DNA from: Zizania palustris
Lineage: Eukaryota > Streptophyta > Magnoliopsida > Poales > Poaceae
Assembly: GCA_019279435.1 (NCBI GenBank)
Contig: JAAALK010000286.1
Span: 51,222,289 to 51,286,288 of the forward strand
Direction of reading: 5' to 3'
DNA length: 64,000 bases
The position numbers were made by a program, and so were the translations under genes. Of this stretch, positions 55,116 to 64,000 are shown piece by piece (positions within the stretch are counted from its first letter, which is position 1; every line of letters begins with the position of its first letter). The notes beneath the pieces were generated by a model, which saw only the letters and a program-made list of their open reading frames with translations, did no database searches and was not told where the DNA came from.

Positions 55116-58100
55116 TCACGAATGAGCCGTGCTATCTTCTTTGGTATGTGGACACACCTCTGCCTTCTGCTCCTGCTCTGGCGTCCTGATCAAGAAACTA
55201 GATGATCAAGTAATTGTGTTTATTTGAGAAACAACTCTAGAGTCAAAGTTCTCTAGGCAGCATATGCACCTACAAGGCTGCAGGCCAGCTTAAAATTTCA
55301 ACCTACACCCTGCCATGAGAATTTTGTTTGTCCCAACCGCCAAACTACATGTGATATTTAGCTTCTAGGCAGTGATTTAAGATGCAGCAAACATCATGGG
55401 ACGCTTACATCTCAGAGTCAACTTTGATGGTTGTCTGGTTGTGCTCAGCATGGTCATTTGCTTTGCTATCATTTGTATCTCCCTGTGAAATAAAAAAACC
55501 ACAAATAAATCAAAAGTGAAATGTTCAGGTAAACAAGATTATATTGCAAAACATAACGCACCGTTTTCCTGGGATCGGCAGGATGCTGCACAGTCATTTT
55601 GGGGGCATTCAAAGGGCTTCTTAGAGTGCCCTGATTTTTTTGACAATTAGTAGTAGCAATGTGGTTAGGAGGGACCGTATACACCAACAGTTATTTAGGC
55701 AACTTATTAACCAATCAAAATAGATCCAGGAGCACAAATGCAAGAATGCTTTAGCTTTCATGTCCAGGAAAAATGCAAACAAAACAGGCAGCTGTGTTCA
55801 CAGAGTGAGGAAATTACCTTATTTGCCCACATTAGGCCACAGGCATTACAGAGGGATCTTGGACCAGCTGGTCCACGACGCATTGCGGGAGTAAGCCTAG
55901 AGCTGATGCCACAATTTTGGCAACTAGAAGGGAAAATCAAAAATCAACTTCTGCATCAGGAATTGATATAACATGACTTGCACATACACACACTTGACAC
56001 ATATCACAACTAACTCACTGGGTTTCTCGAATATGATCATCCTCACCATTGGCTCCAGAGCCGCATGGTGCAGAAGAACATGAACCATCGCCAAAATCTG
56101 CCCTTCCAGCAAACTGGCCTTTACGTCGTTTCATCCTGACAATGATAGTGCATGTATGTTATAATATAACACGTGAAACAAAAAACACTTAGCAGTTTCA
56201 CACTACAAAGACAAATTAAAATTAAGGAGCATGTATTGCACCAGTATTCTAAGACATTATTGATCCATGGTTTTTGTCTGAGACATTAGTACTCCCTCCA
56301 AAAGTGACATTTTTGGTATGTGCAGTTAAAAATTATAATCTTTAGTTACTGACATTTGTATGGATATTTAGTTTGGACATACAGAACAGATATGTGTATA
56401 TAGATCTGTTTCCAAATGTACTTTCAGAATATATTGCAAAAGAAATTAGTAGTCAATGTTATGGTTTAGAGACCTTAGTAGTCAAAGTTGTGGTTTAGAG
56501 ACCTTACCAATGACCATCACTTATTTGTGATGGGAGTATTTGGAATTATTTAAGATCAAGTGACATCAGAATGGAAACACTAAAAGTGAAATAAAATTTA
56601 TGGAGTCATCAGAGCTATATCCAATATGTTTTAGTTAATTTTTCTTGTAATAAAAAGTTGATGTGTCGAAAAGAATCAAATAAAGTGTTGGTTTATTAGG
56701 GTTGTAGAAGCTATTGTACATCATAATTTCAGTGGGATGAAAGTGTCATAAATCAATTAAGTCTCGCTTTCTACCTAAGTGTAATACAGCATACCATTCA
56801 AAGAAGCTGGTAGCTACACTGTAGACGAGTTGACTTAATAAGGAAAACACTGTTACGTTCCAGAATTGATAGAACAGACATTGCCATGTTAAATTAATAA
56901 ATTAGCAACTCATAATACCATTTAAAATTCCATATGCAATCACCCTGGTAGGTTATGATGGTATGGATATGTTCAGCACACGTCTATTTTGACTGAGACT
57001 TCAGAGAAAAAATCTTTCAAAATTTTTTGAGTTGTCTCTAAACTCTTTTATTTGCCTCATCTCGCACAAATGGTAAGAAAAAATATTATATAGAAAGGGT
57101 AAATAAAATAAAGGCTCATGTTGGTTGGATTGGCACGACATAAATCCAATCAGAAATAGGAGTATAGGACTAAGAAAGACAGCACAGAAAGACATGGACA
57201 TGGGTCAGGTCCATACTTTTGAGCAAACTCCTTGCGCACACTGTATCTTATTTTCTTATCAAAACATCTTTCCTTCCTCTTCTCACGAAACCTCATTAAC
57301 GAAGCAACCCTTTTGGCAGCCACAGTTGTATTCTGCACACATGGAACATGAAGAGCTTTAGGAGAAACTAGAAATAGTCAAAAAAACGTTAGTGTAGAAA
57401 TTCTACAGGTACATGGATACCTTTTCATCGAATGCAGTAGGTACATCCATGCTTACTGAACCAGGAGGCATGTCACAACCTCCAAGTACCAATAAAACAG
57501 CCTGAACCTGTACAACACTAACATAATAGTTAGTCAAGTATATCAACTACAAATGACCATGGAGACAATATGATACCAAATCAATCAAATAACAGTTCCT
57601 CATCAGTAGTAACTTAAGCACATGGTCACCCTTGAAACTTTAACATGTTTGCATCACAACGGATTCATGGGACAGGGAAAGGTGAAAAAGAGAAGGAATA
57701 CAGATTAAATATGGTGCATCACCTTGACTCAGGATACATGGTGAAAACATCAGCTGGAACCGTCTCACGCTTATTTGCCATCAGGGGAGTATCCTTAATT
57801 CTCGTTACTGGAATCAGCCATCCATCTATATGTATGCGACATTTGATTTACATTTTTTAAGCCAATTTACCAGATTATATTTCATCTGAAATAGTTAGTA
57901 TATTGTATGAATACAATAGATGCAATTCATACCAACAAGACTGTTTTTTATATGCTATTTCCCTTCTTGTTTCATGGATATAGACGAGCCAATGAAGAAG
58001 CTTTTCAATACAAGTGTCTTCAGAAGGCTTCTTGTGATTGCATATTCAAAGATATCGTATTTAATAAAAAATGTATTTGAGAAATTGAGCTAGACAAACA

Positions 58101-59763
58101 CAAATGATATAGTAAGTCGCTGTTTCCTGAAGCCTTTTGTATGCAAAACCATCTTGTAAGAATGGGATCAAATCATTATATTATTTCATGAGTTTAGCCC
58201 TCATAGCAAATTTTTAAAGGAGTGTGTGAGTATGATGTTGATACTTGATAGAACCAAGATATTTCTTCATGTCAATTACTCAGTACAGCATTTTCCTTAA
58301 AACTTAGATGGTTCCAACTTTCCAGTGAAGACAAGTTAAGCATTCAAGCATTCTACCTCAAATGACCAGAACCACCAGAATTATTCATACCAAAAAGTAT
58401 AGTATACAGTTTATTCCAGGACCACAGAGTCAGCATTCTTTGCACACTATTCAGCTCCTTTTAATGTCAACTCCATCTCAATTGTCTCTAGCATAGCCAA
58501 ATATTCATTATTTCGATTCCAAACACTGGATAACTAAAGCAACAAAACATTTTTAATGTGCACAGAATATATGCTTTTAATGCCATTTGATTCGAATCAA
58601 TGTAGCCCACCTATGAGTCTGAGCAGTACCACCTAGTTTTTTTAACAAAGTAACAACAATTATAGGCCAAAACCATGTACTAGTAGGCGATCCCCATATC
58701 AAAGTCGTGAAAATATCTCGACTACTCAACTGTGCCACTAAACAATGGCAAATAAATTACAGTCCTAGCAGAAAAAAGAAAAAGAAAACAAGAGATCAGT
58801 GATGCTGTGATGGTACTATTGGTTCATAGAAAGTCAAACTCTAATCTCCATTCGACATGCTGGGAATGCATTCAAATAAATCAAAAAAATATTCTGCAGC
58901 ATTTGTTCAACACTTGAACTATTCAGCAATCCTGCATGCTATCCTCAAGTTCACCAAAAACAACCACTATAAAACTACATGAAAGCAGGAAAAAAGGGTC
59001 AAATCTAAGAAAACCTCAGTTTCTGTAGTGTCAAAGAGAAATTAAGCAGAAAAGCACGCCAAATCAATTCCCCGATAAACATCACATAACAAAACTGGTA
59101 AAAGGATAATAAATATAATTAGAACAATAACCTGTTTCCTAGACGATCAACCAAACAATTATAGTCGATACAGTAACACAAAGTCTGGACGCATTCTCTT
59201 GAACAAGGACGAAAACAAACCTCTGCTCAACCGACAAGAACACGTCAGGAAAGAGCAAAAATGGTCAATCTATTCATCAAATCAACCAATAGCACCATAA
59301 TACACCGCTTGCTTGGTGCAATCGGAGGAAACATGCGCTCTAATCTCCCAGGCTCAATTCGGCCGCGACGACACATGCAAAATCGAGAGGGGAACCAAAT
59401 CCATCCCGAGGACGCCGCCCTTTCAGAAAGCTCAGCAATATCACCAACGAAACGCAAATTTCCGGATGGAATTCAGCGCTCCCAGCCACCCTCGGCAATC
59501 TCCGCCCGCCGCAGGAAAGTCAACCCCGCATCGGAACTATCGAAAGGAAGAACCAAACGGACGCGATGGAAATTTTGGAAGGGTGCAAAGGGCGCAACCT
59601 TTTGGGGCGGGACGGGGTCGAAGACGTAGACCTCCCCCTGGTACACCAACGTCAGCTGCTCCGACGCCGCGCTCAGCAGCGCCTCCGCCGCGCCGTCGGC
59701 GGCGGCAGGGGCGATGCCATCCGCCGGCGGATCGCGGTCGTCCGCCGGGGGCTCCGCCGCCAT
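55116..59763 (-). CDS. TIFY-CCT-GATA transcription factor (ZIM/ZML type)
   Basis: Eight exons: 59599-59763, 57421-57507, 57217-57332, 56019-56135, 55818-55923, 55562-55630, 55409-55482 and 55116-55185, all GT-AG with consistent phase, encode 267 aa. Domains in order: TIFY (TLVYQGEVYVFDPVPPQK from residue 38, then VQAVLLVLGG), CCT (KRVASLMRFREKRKER, KKIRYSVRKEFAQK, about 91-133) and one GATA zinc finger (CQNCGISSRLTPAMRRGPAG, LCNACGL, about 163-197). This TIFY-CCT-GATA order defines the ZIM/ZML class of nuclear DNA-binding factors, unlike JAZ proteins, which lack GATA. The last exon is supported by a good GTAAGC donor; without it translation would stop two codons later at TAA. Intron 1 is 2.1 kb; a Stowaway sits in intron 3. 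No defect. Confidence 0.93.
56292..56536. mobile_element. Stowaway MITE, 245 bp, in intron 3 of the TIFY-GATA gene
   Basis: CTCCCTCCAAAAGTGACAT opens it and ATCACTTATTTGTGATGGGAG closes it, with TA on both sides (56290-56291, 56537-56538). Inner ends are also inverted (AAAAGTGACAT against ATCACTTATTTG). Confidence 0.8.
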
Positions 59764-59819
59764 CGGGTGGGGATCGGACGGTGGAGATGGAGCGGAACGA
59801 AGGGGAAACGAGCTCAGTT

Positions 59820-59875
59820 CGCGCGCACGTGTGGTGGATGGATGGGAGGCGAACACGTGTGACGGATATATACGC
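59820..59875 (-). promoter_or_regulatory. TATA box and two ACGTG motifs before the TIFY-GATA gene
   Basis: On the minus strand GCGTATATATCCG lies at 59863-59875, about 100 bp before the ATG. ACACGTGT at 59852-59859 and GCACGTGT at 59825-59832 contain G-box/ABRE-type cores, though both lie between the TATA box and the ATG, so their role is uncertain. Confidence 0.5.
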
Positions 59876-60543
59876 ACCGTTGTACATCGTGTCTGTCCGG
59901 AGCATGTACGACGGTAGCGTAATCCTGGTTATACGTTTCTAAACATCGAAAACGTACTTCAAGTCAACTCTGCGTTCCATATCCGGCTCTTTGACCACGA
60001 AATTTAGAATTTTTATAGGAACTACTTCAATTCCAGTAAAAAATCTTTGAAATTCCTTTATTCCCAATGCATGAAAGTGTTAACGCCTATAGTTTCAAGT
60101 AACGTTAAGCATTTTTTGTTGGAATACGTGAGATCCTCGCCATGTACAATAAAAAAACTTTTTTATGACTTCAATTTCTACATTTTAACCAATTTTTTTT
60201 AAAAAAAATCAACAACTAGAACATTAATTTTGTTTTGTAAAATCCACTATAAAATATTTAATTTTATTAAATCCACTGTAAAACATAACTTAACAGTGTA
60301 TTAGTTTGATAGTGTGCATGTTAATATTTTTTAAAAAAATTCGATCGAAGTTTGATTAAAAAATCAAAATAAAATATTGGTAATGAAACGGTAGATTGTA
60401 ACCTCTTCTGAACACACGCATGAATGTTTCAGCTTCACTGTGAAAACAACACAGTGGATTCGCGGGACAAAATGATCTTGTGTATAGACTAAGCAGGAGC
60501 TCATGAATGCTACACAGCTTATCGGAATAGTACAGAAGAAACT
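59876..60543. other. AT-rich upstream spacer up to the assembly gap
   Basis: No gene or clear repeat end is visible. It is not clear whether its right edge already belongs to the Sirevirus LTR beyond the gap. Confidence 0.4.
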
Positions 60544-60643
60544 NNNNNNNNNNNNNNNNNNNNNNNNNNNNNNNNNNNNNNNNNNNNNNNNNNNNNNNNN
60601 NNNNNNNNNNNNNNNNNNNNNNNNNNNNNNNNNNNNNNNNNNN
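60544..60643. other. assembly gap of 100 N
   Basis: Exactly 100 N. The round number suggests a placeholder of unknown true length. It falls in or at the edge of the Sirevirus 3' LTR. Confidence 0.99.
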
Positions 60644-61074
60644 TCTCGACCTGAGGACCGACCGGACCACCTTCGCAGCCACCGTGACGGAGCTCCCCGC
60701 TCCCTTGGCATCAAACCACCCGCTTGACCCAAGTTCACCTGGCTCGAACCCTGTCCGTCGCCTCCGAAGTCCCTGCGCACCACAGACAAGCAACAAGTGT
60801 ATCCAGTACTCCGGAGACCTCTTCCGGGTTAGCAACCTCCGGCACACACTCCGGTGTACCGCCCAAAGTACCGAAGCCATCGGTACGAACCCAGTCATCG
60901 CGTACTGTCGGACCCCTCCGACAGGTACACTCCGCTGCACAGCTGCAGCAAGCAAACACCGAACACACTTCGGTGACACACCTCCGAACACCCTTCGGAG
61001 GTACCCTTCGAACAGAGGGTAAATAAACCTGTCAATCACTCATCACATACACCGAAACCACCCCTGGTTTCTCA
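60644..61074 (-). repeat. 3' LTR of the Sirevirus, partial at the gap
   Basis: On the element strand it starts TGAGAAACCAGGGGTGG directly after the purine tract. It is rich in CGGAG/CTCCG motifs, some palindromic (CACTCCGGTG near 60848-60858). The far end is lost in the gap. Confidence 0.65.
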
Positions 61075-61357
61075 ATCTCCCCCTTGATGAGTGCATTGAC
61101 AACCAAATCCAAGTTCAAGAAAAGTTAAAAATTTCAGCACACAAGTGACCATAAAACTCAGAAAAGAGCCAAAGCATGTCACTTGATAAAAGAATTTTTC
61201 TCCCCCTTTGTAAAGAGTAAAAGCCCCTTTGGCAAATCTCCCCTTGATAAGAACTCCCCCTGAGTTAAGCAAATTTTTCTTCCCCTTTATGTCAAAAATC
61301 TTTCCCCTTGCGAAATTATGCCTTCTTGCGGCAGAGAACATAGCAAATCTCCCCCTT
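61075..61357 (-). other. series of polypurine tracts upstream of the Sirevirus 3' LTR
   Basis: Runs of CTCCCCC or CCCCTTT on the + strand occur at about 61076-61085, 61198-61206, 61224-61229, 61237-61245, 61254-61260, 61280-61287, 61302-61308 and 61348-61357. Each is a purine tract on the element strand. Multiple tracts here are known in Sireviruses. Confidence 0.7.
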
Positions 61358-62237
61358 TGGCAATGCAAGCATCAAGGAGCAGTTAAAAAATGCAAAGCTT
61401 CGAAATGAATAGAATTGCAAAGACATATAATGCAAAAATATGCCAACAGTAGCATCAATGATCATGTGCTCAGCTCAATTTAACATTCTGTGAAACAAGA
61501 TGATGGCATGTGATTTTGACATTTTGGAAGTAAAAGCATCACCACTTAATCATAGCAGCTAGTCATGTGAGGGCAAGGACTGCGCAAAGCTAACAAGTTC
61601 TACCCTAGACAGACAATTCTTGTTCAAAAGGAGCTTTGAAAGCAAACTTGATGAGCCATTAAATTTGTTGTTCTTTTCTTAATGCCAGGGGTTATTTGTT
61701 TGTCCACCTTATACTTTCCAATCAAGCCAAGCCTAGGCAAGAAAGCCATCTGAAGCTTAAGGCGGTGATTTTGGCATACACTACACTATCCCAGTTCAGA
61801 CCAATGTGCAATGGTAAGCAGTCTAGAATAGAGTAGTGCGACAAACAAACCCTCCTGGATCTTTTCATTGAAACCAGGCAAATCATGGATTTTTGATTTT
61901 GATTTTGATGACTTAAATATTTTGATGAGTATCCATGAATAAAGAACACATTTTGCAAGTTGCAAATTTTAGCATCCAAGGAACAGTGTCTTGCTGTCAA
62001 GTAGATAAAAGATAGCGAAAAGCAGTCCAGCCTAAACAAGCTAGATGCAAGATTGTGCGGTGAGCAAGTTTGATTTTAGAAAATAAAACAGCATGCACAA
62101 CCAATGTTCCAGATATATTTCATAGAGCTGAGCTGTCATGATTTCTTTGAATTAAAAGCAGGCATATAATAGCAAAAGATGTAAATGCAATTCCACACAT
62201 AATGAGCATATGCAAGTCAGTTAAAATCAGCTCCCCC
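61358..62237 (-). other. non-coding 3' region of the Sirevirus
   Basis: Between the pol stop and the purine tracts no long frame exists. Some Sireviruses have an env-like frame at this place; none is visible here. Confidence 0.5.
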
Positions 62238-63998
62238 TCACAAAATGCCGTAAGGGTGACAAATGCCAAGTTCCCCACGCAAGTAAGCAAATCGAGAAGC
62301 ATCGAGGGGTTTTGTAAAAATATCGGCAAGCTGGTGTTGGGTATCAACATATTGAAGTTCAATATCACCCTTCTCATTGTGATCTCTGAGAAAATGATAC
62401 TGTACATCAATGTGTTTGGTTCTGGAGTGCTGAACCGGGTTGTTTGCAATACAAATAGCACTAGTGTTATCACAGAAAAGTGGAACACTCTTATATTCTA
62501 ACCCGAAATCCCGCAAAGTGGAAACCATCCACAAAATCTGAGAGCAACAGCTAGCTGCAGCAACATATTCGGCCTCAGCCGTTGATTGTGCAACACTAGA
62601 CTGTTTGCGGGAAGACCAGCAAACCAATGAAGTACCCAGAAAATGACAAGTACCAGAGGTACTCTTCCTATCAATTCTACACCCAGCAAAATCCGCATCT
62701 GAATAACCTCTAAGACATAAAGATGAAGACGATGAATACCATATGCCAAATTCAAGGGTGTGTTTGAGATACCTTAAGATGCGCTTAACCGCTTGGCGGT
62801 GCGAAGCTCGTGGTGAAGCCTGAAAACGAGCGCACAGACACACTGCGAAGTGTATGTCCGGCCTCGTGGCAGTCAAGTAGAGGAGGGATCCAATCATGCT
62901 CCGGAACTCCTTCTGATCTACGGCTTCTCCATCTTCGTCAGGGTCCAATGCTACAGATGTAGCCATTGGAGTGGCGAGGGGCTTCGCATCGGACATGTCA
63001 AACTTCTTGAGCAGGTCCTTGGTGTACTTTGTCTGGTGGACAAAAGTACCTTGTTTGCTTTGCTTGATTTGCAAACCAAGGAAAAAGGTGAGTTCACCCA
63101 TCATCGACATTTCAAACTCCCTGCTCATGGTATCTGCAAACTCGGCAACCAAAGCATGAGAAGAGCCACCAAAGATGATATCATCCACATAAATCTGAAC
63201 TAGGAGGAAATCTTTGCCATGCTTGAGAGTAAACAAAGTTTTATCAACAGAGCCCATCAAATACCCTCGCTCAAGCAGAAAAGACTTAAGTCTATCATAC
63301 CACGCCCGAGGGGCCTGCTTGAGTCCATAAAGAGCCTTATGAAGTTTAAGGACTTTATGTGGGTACTTGGGGTTTTCAAAACCAGGGGGTTGTTTTACAT
63401 AAACATCTTCACCTATGAAGCCATTAAGAAAAGCACTTTTGACATCCATTTGATAGAGTTTGAATCCCCGGGATGTCGCAAAGGCAAGCAAAATCCTAAT
63501 GGCCTCAAGGCGAGCAACAGGTGCAAAAGTTTCAGTAAAATCAATCCCTTCTAGTTGAGAAAAGCCCTGAGCTACAAGTCTAGCCTTGTTTCTAACAATT
63601 GTCCCATCCTCCCCTTGTTTGTTTTTGAAAATCCATTTTGTTCCAATGAAATGAACATTAGGTGGAGGATCAACTAAAGTCCAGACTTGGTTTCTCTCAA
63701 AATTTTCAAGCTCTTCATGCATGGCATTGATCCAACTAGAATCAGAAAGTGCATGACTAACATCTAAGGGCTCGAAAGAAGCAACAAAAGCAGCATTAGT
63801 AAAATGAGCGTGAGAGCGTGTTACCCTTTGATCAAGCTCACCAATGATCTGCTCGGGAGGATGCATCCTTTGGACATGATGTGGAGCCTCGCGGCGGGAT
63901 GCAGTCTCCCCCTCAACTTGTGCGTTGGAGTGGTCCAAGATGACCGATGTTGAGGTAGTTGCTTCGGGACCTCGTGCCGAAGTAGTTGAAGCGGGGTC
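62238..63998 (-). CDS. Ty1/copia pol, reverse transcriptase and RNase H, partial and open
   Basis: The frame is open from the window edge to the stop at 62238-62240, more than 580 codons. Motifs in order: WINAMHEELENFERNQVW, KWIFKNKQGEDG, LVAQGFSQLEGIDFTETFAP, YQMDVKSAFLNGF, the catalytic YVDDIIFG near 63175-63192, TKYTKDLLKKF, SMIGSLLYLTATRPDI, then RNase H GYSDADFAG and AEAEYVAAAS and the end ADIFTKPLD. It copies element RNA into DNA. No stop or shift is seen, so the copy may be recent; its 5' part cannot be checked. Confidence 0.92.
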   Translation of the reverse strand, partial: DPASTTSARGPEATTSTSVILDHSNAQVEGETASRREAPHHVQRMHPPEQIIGELDQRVTRSHAHFTNAAFVASFEPLDVSHALSDSSWINAMHEELENFERNQVWTLVDPPPNVHFIGTKWIFKNKQGEDGTIVRNKARLVAQGFSQLEGIDFTETFAPVARLEAIRILLAFATSRGFKLYQMDVKSAFLNGFIGEDVYVKQPPGFENPKYPHKVLKLHKALYGLKQAPRAWYDRLKSFLLERGYLMGSVDKTLFTLKHGKDFLLVQIYVDDIIFGGSSHALVAEFADTMSREFEMSMMGELTFFLGLQIKQSKQGTFVHQTKYTKDLLKKFDMSDAKPLATPMATSVALDPDEDGEAVDQKEFRSMIGSLLYLTATRPDIHFAVCLCARFQASPRASHRQAVKRILRYLKHTLEFGIWYSSSSSLCLRGYSDADFAGCRIDRKSTSGTCHFLGTSLVCWSSRKQSSVAQSTAEAEYVAAASCCSQILWMVSTLRDFGLEYKSVPLFCDNTSAICIANNPVQHSRTKHIDVQYHFLRDHNEKGDIELQYVDTQHQLADIFTKPLDASRFAYLRGELGICHPYGIL

Positions 63999-64000
63999 AG

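Larger units (their letters stand above)
60644..64000 (-). mobile_element. Sirevirus (Ty1/copia) retrotransposon, 3' part
   Basis: On the minus strand, from the window edge: integrase end/RT/RNase H frame, a non-coding 3' region of about 1.1 kb with several polypurine tracts, then LTR running into the gap. The long spacer before the 3' LTR, the multiple purine tracts and repeated ACTCCGGTG-like motifs in the LTR are features of Sireviruses. The 5' part lies outside the window. Confidence 0.85.

Noticed and set aside
57645..57860. Plus-strand 71-codon frame
   Set aside because: It lies in intron 1 of the TIFY-GATA gene and has no motif.

Overview
This is nuclear DNA from a grass (Poaceae), probably a panicoid or related cereal. 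The protein-coding genes have grass-type proteins with GC-rich first exons, and the spacers are filled with grass transposons: Tekay-, Reina- and Sirevirus-type LTR elements, plant LINEs, Tourist, Stowaway, CACTA and MULE-like DNA elements. A run of exactly 100 N at 60544-60643 marks a scaffold join.

Layout. 1-3715: 3' end of a Tekay/Del-type Ty3 element (chromodomain end of pol plus a 3.4 kb LTR). 5237-8144 (-): GIF1/AN3 growth co-activator, four exons, intact. 9153-15680 (-): decayed L1-type LINE with a near-perfect target duplication. 16-23.5 kb: gene-free, with several MITEs, a Ds-like element and a solo LTR. 24098-24349 (+): small secreted Cys-pair peptide precursor. 24672-29900 (-): apparently intact, very young Reina-type chromovirus. 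31940-35251 (-): ERO1 endoplasmic-reticulum oxidoreductin, nine exons, intact. 36007-40654 (+): tandem cluster of four potato-inhibitor-II-like cysteine-rich peptide genes, the first one damaged or differently spliced. 42990-43551 (-): mitochondrial-type ribosomal protein L7/L12 gene with a 7-bp duplication that shifts the frame, with a MULE-like insertion 43 bp upstream of its ATG. 44606-44905 (-): small conserved plant protein of unknown function. 45.5-47.3 kb: LINE remnant split by a CACTA MITE. 48940-54103 (-): mitochondrial-carrier (FOLT1-like folate transporter) gene that has lost one exon, carries two frame breaks and has a LINE in an intron. 55116-59763 (-): TIFY-CCT-GATA (ZML-type) transcription factor, eight exons, intact. 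60644-64000 (-): 3' half of a Sirevirus (Ty1/copia), running off the window.

The host genes do not form one pathway; this is an ordinary euchromatic gene row broken up by insertions. From memory, GIF1, ERO1 and the ZML-type GATA gene lie near each other on the long arm of rice chromosome 3, so the window looks collinear with that region; a genome alignment would settle this. The most notable points are the Pin2-like peptide cluster, the two decaying organelle-linked genes (L12 and the folate carrier), the fresh Reina insertion and the foldback-rich CACTA element. I saw no CRISPR array, bacterial system, rRNA or tRNA gene. I did not find a convincing wholly new biological system.
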